DNA of 18,527 nucleotides from Candidatus Gastranaerophilales bacterium (GCA_028691575.1 JAQUYY010000007.1:1-18527), one strand, 5' to 3'; positions 7,811-14,549 are shown, numbered from the stretch's first letter. Numbers and translations: made by a program. Notes: a model not told the origin generated them from the letters alone.

Positions 7811-9478
7811 TTATAACTTTATAATTCGTCTCTGTTCATTCCAATCAAGGGTTTTAATATCAATCAATTTTTGAACCGTTAAATCTTTTGGTTGTCGACC
7901 TGTCAGGATTTTTTCAACTATATCCGGAGCTAGAAATTTAAGTTTCAGAATATTTTTGACATATTTGTTACTGCTAAAATTTTCTCTTTGCTGAAGTTCT
8001 TTTAATCCTTTAACCTCGCCCGATAATATTAAATTATTCCAGTAATGACTTTTTGCAATTGCATTTATGAGTTTTAAATTAATATTTTTCTCCGATTTTT
8101 CAGAATCAGAAATTATCAAAACGCTTCCATTTTTGGCAGTTGAAGATATGCGAATATTTTTAGTAATAAAAATAGGTTCTCCTGTTTCTGTTTTCAATTC
8201 TTCAGGCATTTGCAGCTCGTAAGTTAATGCCATAAAAACTTTTAATAATTGGCTTTCAGAAAGCATTATTTCGATTTTTTCTTTATACAAAACAATTTTG
8301 TTTATTACAGCTCTGATAAAAATGCTCTCCAGATTTTCTTTTTGAAGTTTTTTTATCCTGTCAATTACATCTTGTTGCTTGGTAATTTCAAGATTTTTTA
8401 AATAGTTTTGAATTTTTGGTATATTTGATAAAAAATTTCTTAATTCATCAAACACAACATTTTCAATTTCATCTGCCGGAATTTTAGAAATTGAACCAAC
8501 TTCATTTTTCCTGCCTTGGATAATTGCCTGGCTTACGTAGTATCTGTATTTTCTATTTCTTGTGTTGCTATGACTCGGACTCATATAGTTGCCCTTACCA
8601 TCAAATAATTTTCCTGCTAACAAAGATGCATTTTTAAAATTCACCCCTGACTTTTTAATAATCCTATTTTGAGTTAATAATTCTTGAACGTTTTTAAAAA
8701 TTTCCTTTTTTATAATTGCTTCATGCTGCCCCAAATATTCTTTTTCTTTATGAGATATAACTCCGATAAAAGTCTTTGTTTGCAAGATTTTATACAAATG
8801 TCCCTTTGAAAAAACTTTATTGCCTTTTGTCAATATATTATTTTGATGAAGATAGATTTTTAATTTTGGAACACTCTTTAATTCCAGATATTTATCGAAT
8901 ATGATTCGAACTTTTTGGGCATTAGGTTCATCAATTATTAGTTTTTTATTTTCTAATTTATATCCCAAAGGTGCAACTCCGCTCATCCACATTCCTTTTT
9001 TCTTTGATGCTGCGATTTTGTCTCGGATTCTCTCACCTGTTACCTCACGTTCAAATTGAGCAAATGATAGAAGAATATTTAAGGTTAGTCTCCCCATACT
9101 TGTTGTGGTATTAAATTGCTGTGTTATTGAAACAAATGATGCGCAATGCTTATCAAACAACTCAACAATCTTTGAAAAATCCATCAGAGAACGAGTTAGC
9201 CTGTCAACTTTGTAGACAACTACAATATCAACTTCTCCAGCTTCAATATCTTTAAATAATTCTTTTACTGCAGGTCTTTCAAGTGTACCACCGGAAAATC
9301 CTCCATCATTATATTGTTTTTCAACTATTGTCCAACCTTCGTGCTGTTGGGATTTTATATAATTTTCGCAAGATTCTCGCTGGGCATCGAGCGAATTAAA
9401 ATCTTGCTCTAGTCCTTCTTCACTTGATTTTCTTGTATAAATTGCGCATCTTATAATTTTTTTGTCTTTATTGCTCAT
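7811..9478 (-). CDS. Large serine recombinase (site-specific integrase)
   Basis: This 555-residue protein is predicted to cut and rejoin DNA at att sites through a serine nucleophile, and probably moves the island. The N-terminal resolvase domain (about 8-165) has 'YTRKSS' with the likely catalytic Ser18, the conserved 'NSLDAQRE' and 'VYKVDRLTRS' segments with their arginines, and 'FAQFERE'. The recombinase DNA-binding domain (about 170-280) begins at 'PLGYK'. The following region (about 285-345) aligns in layout with the zinc-ribbon segment of the family but lacks the metal-binding cysteines. A coiled-coil-like stretch follows at about 335-400, then a long C-terminal part. Its ATG is 6 nt after the stop of the DUF2924 gene, so the two form an operon. 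The nearby upstream AAGG sits about 11-12 nt before the start. The same recombinase/DUF2924 pairing is common in alphaproteobacterial elements. Confidence 0.93.
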   Translation of the reverse strand: MSNKDKKIIRCAIYTRKSSEEGLEQDFNSLDAQRESCENYIKSQQHEGWTIVEKQYNDGGFSGGTLERPAVKELFKDIEAGEVDIVVVYKVDRLTRSLMDFSKIVELFDKHCASFVSITQQFNTTTSMGRLTLNILLSFAQFEREVTGERIRDKIAASKKKGMWMSGVAPLGYKLENKKLIIDEPNAQKVRIIFDKYLELKSVPKLKIYLHQNNILTKGNKVFSKGHLYKILQTKTFIGVISHKEKEYLGQHEAIIKKEIFKNVQELLTQNRIIKKSGVNFKNASLLAGKLFDGKGNYMSPSHSNTRNRKYRYYVSQAIIQGRKNEVGSISKIPADEIENVVFDELRNFLSNIPKIQNYLKNLEITKQQDVIDRIKKLQKENLESIFIRAVINKIVLYKEKIEIMLSESQLLKVFMALTYELQMPEELKTETGEPIFITKNIRISSTAKNGSVLIISDSEKSEKNINLKLINAIAKSHYWNNLILSGEVKGLKELQQRENFSSNKYVKNILKLKFLAPDIVEKILTGRQPKDLTVQKLIDIKTLDWNEQRRIIKL

Positions 9479-9484
9479 CTGCTG

Positions 9485-9928
9485 TTATGCCTTTTTTAAC
9501 CCAAAAAATACTTTACCATTCCACCTAGTGCCGGTTATTTCATTTGCTATTGCTGATAAACTTTTGTATTTATTGTTTTGGTATTCAAACCCTTTCTCAA
9601 GAGCTATTACCTCATGTTTTTTGCCTTGATATTCTCTTATGAGCTTTGTTCCAGCCTTAATTTCAATTGAAGTTGATGATTTTAGAATTGTTGTTGCTCC
9701 TGTAATTTCTTTGCCTCTTGAAAGAGAATCGGCAAGTTTATCAAGCTGTTTCTTTGTTTGTGCTGATAATCCGCCTTGCTGCCGAGCTTGAAGTTCCCAA
9801 GCTATGTGTTTAATCAGCAAAGGTTTTTTAGCGTGCAATGGCAAGTTTGTTTTAAACAGTTTTTTCCACTTTTTGATAAGCTCTTCTCTTGATAAACCTT
9901 CTAATTCATTAATTTCAGCTTGTGCCAT
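9485..9928 (-). CDS. DUF2924 family protein, partner of the recombinase
   Basis: This 147-residue protein resembles DUF2924, a family found next to large serine recombinases. Recognisable parts are the N-terminal 'EINELEGLSREEL' and W-K-K-L-F segment, and the C-terminal 'GTKLIREYQGKKHEV' and 'YKSLSAIANEITGTRWNG' segments. The latter resembles the small DNA-binding-like fold in which an A-I-T-G-x-x-W-N-G motif is typical. The start is taken as ATG 9928: AGAAAGG lies 8 nt upstream, and a GTG at 9937 overlaps that ribosome binding site and is less likely. It is the first gene of the recombinase operon. A role as recombination accessory or directionality factor is plausible but unproven. Confidence 0.85.
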   Translation of the reverse strand: MAQAEINELEGLSREELIKKWKKLFKTNLPLHAKKPLLIKHIAWELQARQQGGLSAQTKKQLDKLADSLSRGKEITGATTILKSSTSIEIKAGTKLIREYQGKKHEVIALEKGFEYQNNKYKSLSAIANEITGTRWNGKVFFGLKKA

Positions 9929-9962
9929 AGCTAACACCTTTCTAAACTAATAACCTCGACAC

Positions 9963-9992
9963 ATTAATCACTCTCTTATTCTCTAAAGTCAA
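9963..9992 (-). promoter_or_regulatory. Candidate promoter of the DUF2924-recombinase operon
   Basis: On the - strand, TTGACT (9987-9992) is followed after 18 nt by ATTAAT (9963-9968). This places the transcription start about 25-30 nt before the DUF2924 ATG. It is a plausible sigma-70 promoter. Confidence 0.45.
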
Positions 9993-10122
9993 GCATTTTA
10001 ACGAAAAATTAAGCACTAAAATATTTAATAAGAAATTAAAACAAAAAATCGTTCTGGATTCTCTGAATTTCTTTATTTAAAACTATTTCAGGCTGTGCAA
10101 ATATTTAAAATCTTTGATAAAA

Positions 10123-10208
10123 GCAGGGAATTTTTTAAAAAGAGCAGAGAAATTATTTTTGTTTGCAGGGAAAATTTTTTACATTAGCAAGGATTTTTTA
10201 GAAAAATA
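10123..10208. repeat. Four imperfect direct repeats with 21-22 bp period
   Basis: Copies begin at 10123 (GCAGGGAATTTTTTA), 10144 (GCAGAGAAATTATTTT), 10165 (GCAGGGAAAATTTTTTA) and 10187 (GCAAGGATTTTTTAG). Their spacing is 21, 21 and 22 bp, two helical turns, so all copies face the same side of the DNA. The consensus is roughly GCAGGGAAATTTTTTA. They lie between the zinc-ribbon gene and the recombinase operon. The array could be a binding site for a protein, but 21 bp is also seven codons, and the + strand frame from 10081 is open to a TAA at 10207-10209 without a start codon. A decayed coding remnant is therefore an alternative. The remainder of this 286-nt gap (9929-10214) shows only the promoter described. 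Confidence 0.55.
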
Positions 10209-10214
10209 ATATAA

Positions 10215-10643
10215 TTAATTTTTAACCAACGCTGATCTATGATGAAGTCTAATAGTTTCATTTTTTGTATCAGTAGTTAAAGAATTTGGTATTTTTATAA
10301 AAGTGATCTCATCGCCATCTTCACATATTACTAAACGAGGGTTGCAACATGTGATTGTATTTCCACTCCATTTTCTTTCAGTTAGACCGATTTTATTAGT
10401 CCTCGGTAAATACGCTTTTGAATTTTTTAATAAATCTGATAAAGTTTGTCCCTCAATATATTCATTACGTAAAAAAAGAAGCAGCATTGATAACAACCTC
10501 TTTTCAGTTTTTGTAAATTTATTATTGGCTGAATTTTCGGAAAAAGTCCTATTACAGTTTTGACACTTATACCTTTGAACACCTTTTTGTTTCCCGTTCT
10601 TAATAAAATTCGCGGAGCCGCATTTAGTACATTTGATTTTCAT
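10215..10643 (-). CDS. Orphan zinc-ribbon protein with InsA-like N-terminus
   Basis: This 142-residue protein starts with a four-cysteine zinc ribbon, C-x2-C (Cys4, Cys7) and C-x2-C (Cys27, Cys30), in the arrangement 'KCGSANFIKNGKQKGVQRYKC'-like of IS1 InsA and related transposase N-termini. The rest has a hydrophobic helix (about 47-60), two more cysteines ('TITCC') and a basic tail. There is no DDE transposase domain and no InsB-like frame next to it, so it is not a complete insertion sequence. The ATG at 10643 has a strong AGGAGG sequence 5-6 nt upstream, which argues for active expression. It probably binds DNA. It may be a domesticated transposase fragment or a regulator of the neighbouring operons. 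It is transcribed away from the methyltransferase gene. Confidence 0.7.
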   Translation of the reverse strand: MKIKCTKCGSANFIKNGKQKGVQRYKCQNCNRTFSENSANNKFTKTEKRLLSMLLLFLRNEYIEGQTLSDLLKNSKAYLPRTNKIGLTERKWSGNTITCCNPRLVICEDGDEITFIKIPNSLTTDTKNETIRLHHRSALVKN

Positions 10644-10811
10644 TTTTGTCCTCCTGCTTACTGTGCAAATCCTATCATATTGCGAACATTAGCCAAAAAC
10701 AACTATTTTTTGTCCAAATATATTGATAAAACAAAGTATGCGAGAGGCTCCAATCGCCGAAAACCAGTTATAACTTGATTCTTAAAATATTAACCCCTCC
10801 TTTAATTTGTA

Positions 10812-10828
10812 ATGCAGAGTTGCTGCAT
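10812..10828. promoter_or_regulatory. 17-bp palindrome in the methyltransferase leader
   Basis: ATGCAG-AGTTG-CTGCAT is a perfect 6-bp inverted repeat with a 5-nt centre. It sits 9 nt before the AAGGA (10838-10842) of the methyltransferase gene. It may be an operator or a hairpin in the mRNA leader that affects translation. The rest of the 207-nt divergent gap (10644-10850) should hold promoters for both genes; TAAAAT at 10783-10788 is a weak candidate -10 for the rightward gene. Confidence 0.45.
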
Positions 10829-10850
10829 AGACCATTTAAGGACATCAATT

Positions 10851-12146
10851 ATGTCAAATTTAAAATCTGACCTTACTCAAGTTGAGTGGGTAAAGCTTGA
10901 AGAGCTTAAAGAAAATCCTAAAAAATTAAGAAAACATTCCAAAAAAAAATTAGGAATGCTAACAAAATCCGTTGAAAAAAGCAAAGTTATGATTCCACTT
11001 GTAGTCAATGAAAAACTTCAAATTGTCAGCGGCACAGCACGCTATACGGTAGCAAAAAAACTAAAAATTAAAAAGGTACCAGTTATTCGGGCATCACATC
11101 TTTCTGAAGAGGAGCTTAGGGCTTATGCGATAGCAGACAACGCTTCAACTATCGATGCAGAATGGAATATTCCCGAACTTCAAGTTGAATTGAAAGCTCT
11201 TTCTGATGTTTCATTTGATCTCGAGCTTACTTGTCTTGATCCGCTGACAATAGATAACTTTGTTTTGGAAAATCCAGGGGAAGACACAAATCACAAAAAA
11301 GATAGCGTTGACGAAGAACCGATTGAACTTAATAAAGTCATAGCACAGGTAAAACCAGGGGACTTATGGCAGTTGGGTGATAACTATTTTCATTGTGCAA
11401 ATTCGCTTCTACCCAAGAGTTACAAGGTTTTGTTAGGCGATAAGCTTGCAAATTTTGTTTTTACAGATTTACCTTATGATTTGCCTGCTAATTTCATTGG
11501 CAACAAGGGAAAGAATAAACACGAAGACTTCAAAATGGCAGCAGGTGAGCTTGGAGAAAATTTTGTTTGTTTCTTAGAGAAAGTTATTAAAAACTTGCAA
11601 GAATTTTCTATTCAACCCTCCTGCCATGCTCTGTTTATGGATTGGAGACACATTAATGAGCTAACAACTGCGGCTAAAAGTTATGAAAAATTTAAGGCTT
11701 TATGCGTTTGGAACAAAGAAATAGGGGCAAATGGCTGGTATAGAAGCCAACATGAGCTGATTTTCTTTTATAAGTACGGTAAAGGCAATATTAAAAATAA
11801 CAGCAAGAACGGAAAAGGGGAAAGGTATAGAAGCAATGTTTGGAATTATCCCGGGGCACATGTTTCTAATCCCGAATCTAAAGAAATGTTGACTTGGCAT
11901 CCAACCAGTAAGCCTATAAAAATGCTTGAAGATGCAATTTTGGATGTTACAACCATTGGACAGATTGTACTTGATCCATTTTTGGGTTCCGGAAGTACTT
12001 TATTAGCTGCTGAAAATACGTTGAGACGTTGTTACGGAATTGAAATTGACCCCAAATTCTGCGATAGAACTATTTATCGTTGGGAAAAATTAACCGGCAA
12101 AAAAGCACTATTGATAGGGAATTTTGGAGGAAAAGAAAATGAGTAA
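10851..12146 (+). CDS. ParB-like N-terminal domain fused to beta-class DNA methyltransferase
   Basis: The predicted 431-residue enzyme transfers a methyl group from S-adenosylmethionine to an exocyclic amino group of adenine (N6) or cytosine (N4). Residues about 8-100 form a ParB/sulfiredoxin-like domain with 'VSGTARYTVAKKL' and 'RAYAIADN'. The methyltransferase part (about 160-420) has motif IV first, as TDLPY at 205-209, and the S-adenosylmethionine motif DPFLGSGST at 375-383, the order of beta-class enzymes. The usual motif IV is DPPY or SPPY; the Leu in the second position is unusual. Start choice: ATG 10851 has AAGGA 8 nt upstream, while an ORF extension to 10812 crosses a palindrome. 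Such fusions are common in phages and islands. No cognate endonuclease is adjacent. Its stop overlaps the DUF5681 start (ATGAGTAA), implying translational coupling. Confidence 0.92.
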   Translation: MSNLKSDLTQVEWVKLEELKENPKKLRKHSKKKLGMLTKSVEKSKVMIPLVVNEKLQIVSGTARYTVAKKLKIKKVPVIRASHLSEEELRAYAIADNASTIDAEWNIPELQVELKALSDVSFDLELTCLDPLTIDNFVLENPGEDTNHKKDSVDEEPIELNKVIAQVKPGDLWQLGDNYFHCANSLLPKSYKVLLGDKLANFVFTDLPYDLPANFIGNKGKNKHEDFKMAAGELGENFVCFLEKVIKNLQEFSIQPSCHALFMDWRHINELTTAAKSYEKFKALCVWNKEIGANGWYRSQHELIFFYKYGKGNIKNNSKNGKGERYRSNVWNYPGAHVSNPESKEMLTWHPTSKPIKMLEDAILDVTTIGQIVLDPFLGSGSTLLAAENTLRRCYGIEIDPKFCDRTIYRWEKLTGKKALLIGNFGGKENE

Positions 12147-12681
12147 CTTTGATGATAAGTTTGATATAAACGATGAAAATAATGAGGTCGATAAGGTAGG
12201 TTATTGCAACCCTCCTGAAAAATCAAGATTCAAAAAGGGAGTTTCCGGCAACCCTAAAGGACGAAAGAAAAAAACTCCTTCTAAAACACCTTACGAAGCC
12301 GTAAGTAAAGCTTTTTCTGAAAAAACAGAAGTTTCCGAAAATGGCAAAAAAATAAAAATAACCTTACTTGATCTAGCAATGAAGCAACTCGCAAGGAAAT
12401 GCGCAAAAGGGGACTTAAGCGCATTTAAAGAGCTTCGATTCTTTGCAAAATATATAGAAATTAAAGAAGAAGTGAAGCCTGAAAAAGAACCTACACTTAT
12501 AGAAGAAACTATACGGAAAACAATAGGTGATGTGATTCTTAGAAGGCTTGATGAGCTTCATGGCGTTCTGGATGAAAAATATCCTGACGAAGATAGTATC
12601 ATTGAAAGAAACTACTTCGGGTATCGAGAAAAAGACATTATCAAGCGATATGAAGGTTACTATAATAGTAAAAATCCATAA
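12139..12681 (+). CDS. DUF5681 domain protein
   Basis: This 180-residue protein has the DUF5681 signature at about 20-42: 'VGYCNPPEKSRFKKG' followed by 'SGNPKGR' and a run of lysines. The rest is helical and highly charged, with many Lys and Glu residues. The family occurs in phages and integrated elements, often beside ParB-methyltransferase genes; its molecular role is not established to my knowledge, and nucleic acid binding is likely from the basic motif. The ATG at 12139 has GGAGG 8 nt upstream. The start overlaps the methyltransferase stop by 8 nt, so both are made from one mRNA. A TTG at 12124 lies ahead of the ribosome binding site and is rejected. A strong terminator follows. Confidence 0.85.
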   Translation: MSNFDDKFDINDENNEVDKVGYCNPPEKSRFKKGVSGNPKGRKKKTPSKTPYEAVSKAFSEKTEVSENGKKIKITLLDLAMKQLARKCAKGDLSAFKELRFFAKYIEIKEEVKPEKEPTLIEETIRKTIGDVILRRLDELHGVLDEKYPDEDSIIERNYFGYREKDIIKRYEGYYNSKNP

Positions 12682-12686
12682 AAGCT

Positions 12687-12722
12687 AATCCCCTGAGCGT
12701 TTACTCAGGGGATTCTTTTTTT
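12687..12722 (+). terminator. Strong intrinsic terminator after DUF5681
   Basis: An 11-bp perfect stem, AATCCCCTGAG (12687-12697) and CTCAGGGGATT (12704-12714), has a 6-nt loop and is followed by C and seven T residues. It ends the methyltransferase-DUF5681 operon. Confidence 0.92.
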
Positions 12723-12788
12723 ATAGACCGAACCAGACTATTCGTTAGCCAAGACTATTGCGATATTTGCAGAAAAAGTTTTTGTCTC

Positions 12789-13103
12789 TCAGCCTTCATC
12801 AAAATAACTTTCAATAATTGAAAGAAGGACGGCATCATCTGTAATATTTAGCTTAGAATCCAGTTTTGCAATCACTTTTCGGCTTCTGTCTTTTAATTCC
12901 AGTTTTTGTCCGAAATATTCAACATAGCCGAGAGTAGACCTGCTTTTTGATTGGATTTCATATTTTGTGCGTGTTTGAATTTCTTTAATATAGCCTACTG
13001 TACCTCTTTTGCTATTTAAAATTTCACAAATGTAGTTACCGGTTGCATTTCTTACAAATCCTACCGTTTTTCTTGATTTATTTTTCAATTCTCTTATTGA
13101 CAT
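12789..13103 (-). CDS. Four-repeat beta-strand protein (beta-flower-like)
   Basis: This 104-residue protein is built of about four repeats of 20-22 residues, each with a basic/serine turn and a 'T-(V/L)-G-(F/Y)-(V/I)' strand. Glycines 15, 37 and 59 mark the period, and the fourth copy ('SRKVIAKL', 74-81) is degenerate. A short acidic helix closes the chain. The pattern resembles the small proteins annotated as 5-fold beta-flower, whose function is unknown. ATG 13103 is chosen because AAAGGA lies 8 nt upstream; a TTG at 13130 is inside the preceding gene. It follows the PD-(D/E)XK gene by 16 nt on the same strand, so the two are one operon. No catalytic residues stand out. An antitoxin, immunity or structural partner role is possible but only inferred. 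Confidence 0.75.
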   Translation of the reverse strand: MSIRELKNKSRKTVGFVRNATGNYICEILNSKRGTVGYIKEIQTRTKYEIQSKSRSTLGYVEYFGQKLELKDRSRKVIAKLDSKLNITDDAVLLSIIESYFDEG

Positions 13104-13119
13104 TGCTTTATTCCTTTTG

Positions 13120-14172
13120 TTATAAACCAACTACTTTTTCACAATTTTGAATTTCTTTTAAGTCTGATTTCAATTTTCCAGTCAGATCTTCAATTGATAA
13201 ATCTGATACATTAACTTTTTTATACAACCAGATTTTGGGGCCATCAAAACCGTAGTATTTATGCCCTGCCTTATTATTTCTAGTCTGACCTTCGCCTTTA
13301 TCGAAAAACCAGCCGTAATTTTCATCAAGAAAATTCTCCACTTCAATGCGAGGAATTTTTTTAGGATTGTCAAGACCGATGATATACCGATAATCAACAC
13401 CGCATAGATTAATCCCCAATGAAATATTATTCTTTTTCAGAAAGAAATCGCAGTATGCAACGTGACTTGATCCTGTGCCAAGCCCAACGCTTAAATCTTC
13501 AATATCAAGTTTGTCAGCAATCCGTCTTGCTACTTCAGAAATGTAATTTTTTTGGATAGTAACCGAGAAATTGATTTCGTCTATTTTTTCTGCGAGATCT
13601 TTATCTTGTAAATACAACCAAAATGCTCCGTAATCTTTGTTTGAATTCAGTATAAAACTTTCTTTAATAGCATTTAAACAATCGATACATTCTGCATAAG
13701 TTTTAATTATTGCAATATCTTCAGTTGAAAACCGTTCATTAAAATTAATCATTTTGAGTCTTTTGCCTAAATCTTCATAAGATAGATATTCCCAATCTTC
13801 TTTCATTTTAAAAACCGGTGGATAATAGCTTATTAGAATTATTTTTTGGTTTTTCTGCCCTGCACTTTCTAATTTTTGCTCATAATCCTCCAGCTGCTTT
13901 TTATCAGGGAAAGATTTGAATTTATTTTCAATAACTACAGATAAATCTCCAATTTCAAGCAATAAATCAAAATTTTTCTTTTCTCTAAAAACCCTAACCG
14001 GTGATTTACCATCATACGCATCATAAAAAACTTTCGTTGTTTCTTTTGGGTATTTATTTACCATCCAGGCCCAAAAGTTTGAGTGAAAAAGTTCTTTTGA
14101 GGTTAGCGATAATCGAAACATAGAGTTTTTTGATAACCTGTCAAGCGTTTCTACAAGTAATTCTGTTTTCAT
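13120..14172 (-). CDS. PD-(D/E)XK nuclease family protein (PDDEXK_4-like)
   Basis: This 350-residue protein carries the N-terminal features of the PD-(D/E)XK family often called PDDEXK_4: 'SLTSKELFHSNFWAWM' (about 22-37), then the catalytic core Asp69 in 'FDLLLEIGD', E-x-K as Glu82/Lys84 in 'VVIENKF', and the Gln93-Leu-x-x-Tyr97 helix. This set is expected for metal-dependent DNA cleavage. The C-terminal half (about 180-350) is unassigned and may recognise DNA or a partner. The start is ATG 14172 with AAAGGAG about 8 nt upstream; an ATG at 14220 has no ribosome binding site. It heads an operon with the beta-repeat protein and is divergent from an XRE regulator across a palindrome-rich 124-nt gap. 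It could be the restriction arm of a defence module. Confidence 0.85.
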   Translation of the reverse strand: MKTELLVETLDRLSKNSMFRLSLTSKELFHSNFWAWMVNKYPKETTKVFYDAYDGKSPVRVFREKKNFDLLLEIGDLSVVIENKFKSFPDKKQLEDYEQKLESAGQKNQKIILISYYPPVFKMKEDWEYLSYEDLGKRLKMINFNERFSTEDIAIIKTYAECIDCLNAIKESFILNSNKDYGAFWLYLQDKDLAEKIDEINFSVTIQKNYISEVARRIADKLDIEDLSVGLGTGSSHVAYCDFFLKKNNISLGINLCGVDYRYIIGLDNPKKIPRIEVENFLDENYGWFFDKGEGQTRNNKAGHKYYGFDGPKIWLYKKVNVSDLSIEDLTGKLKSDLKEIQNCEKVVGL

Positions 14173-14239
14173 CTTTTTGCTCCTTTCTATTAAAACTATT
14201 CTTGCATACACATATGTCATATTCGGACATTAACATTTT

Positions 14240-14263
14240 TCTACCAGTAGACCATTTGTCTAC
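14240..14263. promoter_or_regulatory. Operator-like set of three TCTAC half-sites
   Basis: Two overlapping perfect inverted repeats share a half-site: TCTAC-CA-GTAGA (14240-14251) and GTAGAC-CATTT-GTCTAC (14247-14263). They lie in the divergent gap between the nuclease gene and the XRE gene. The second overlaps the proposed -35 of the XRE gene. The layout resembles the tandem C-boxes of restriction-modification controller proteins. Confidence 0.65.
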
Positions 14264-14285
14264 GACATCATAAATCAAATATAGC
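14256..14285 (+). promoter_or_regulatory. Candidate promoter of the XRE regulator gene
   Basis: TTGTCT (14256-14261) and TATAGC (14280-14285) are separated by 18 nt. Transcription would start about 14291, only about 6 nt before the ATG, so the mRNA would be nearly leaderless. No Shine-Dalgarno sequence is seen before this start, which agrees. Confidence 0.4.
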
Positions 14286-14296
14286 ACAATTAATGT

Positions 14297-14533
14297 ATGA
14301 GTGAAGAAATATGTCAAAAATTTGGAACAAAACTACAAGAACTTAGAGAAGCCAAGGGGTTTTCTAAGGGGAAATTGTCTGTTGAAGCGGATTGTGACAA
14401 ATCTTATATTGGTAAAATCGAAAGAGGAGAAAAAACTCCCGGGCTAAAGACCATCGCCAAATTATCACGAGCACTGGGGATTCACGTTAAAGAACTTTTT
14501 GATTTTGAATACGATATCAATAAAGAAGATTAA
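14297..14533 (+). CDS. Small XRE-family regulator, C-protein-like
   Basis: This 78-residue protein consists almost wholly of one helix-turn-helix domain of the XRE/Cro family (about 10-67): 'LQELREAKGFSKGKLS', 'DKSYIGKIERGEKTPGLKT' and 'IAKLSRALGI'. The recognition helix is near 'SYIGKIERG'. Size and architecture match the controller (C) proteins of restriction-modification systems and phage-type repressors, which bind DNA as dimers. It probably binds the inverted repeats immediately upstream and controls its own gene and the divergent PD-(D/E)XK operon. It has no Shine-Dalgarno sequence; leaderless translation is known for several C-protein genes. The 74-aa gene begins 89 nt downstream on the same strand. 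Confidence 0.85.
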   Translation: MSEEICQKFGTKLQELREAKGFSKGKLSVEADCDKSYIGKIERGEKTPGLKTIAKLSRALGIHVKELFDFEYDINKED

Positions 14534-14549
14534 AATTTAAAGACACAAC

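Noticed and set aside
10123..10208. Plasmid-type replication origin (iterons)
   Set aside because: The repeats have iteron-like spacing, but no Rep protein gene, DnaA box cluster or partition genes are visible nearby, so an origin is not claimed.
10123..10208. CRISPR array
   Set aside because: Copies are only about 15 bp of similarity at a 21-bp period, with no spacers of 25-40 bp and no cas genes.
10215..10643. IS1-family insertion sequence
   Set aside because: Only the InsA-like zinc ribbon is present; no DDE domain, no InsB frame and no terminal inverted repeats were found.
10560..10778. 72-aa + strand reading frame across the start of the zinc-ribbon gene
   Set aside because: It overlaps the well supported zinc-ribbon gene on the other strand and its promoter region, has no ribosome binding site, and its composition is not protein-like.
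12729..12801. Short open stretch 'EPDYSLAKTIAIFAEK...' on the + strand after the strong terminator
   Set aside because: It reads plausibly as a protein tail but has only about 26 codons, no start, follows a stop and overlaps the end of the beta-repeat gene. It could be a gene remnant but cannot be supported.
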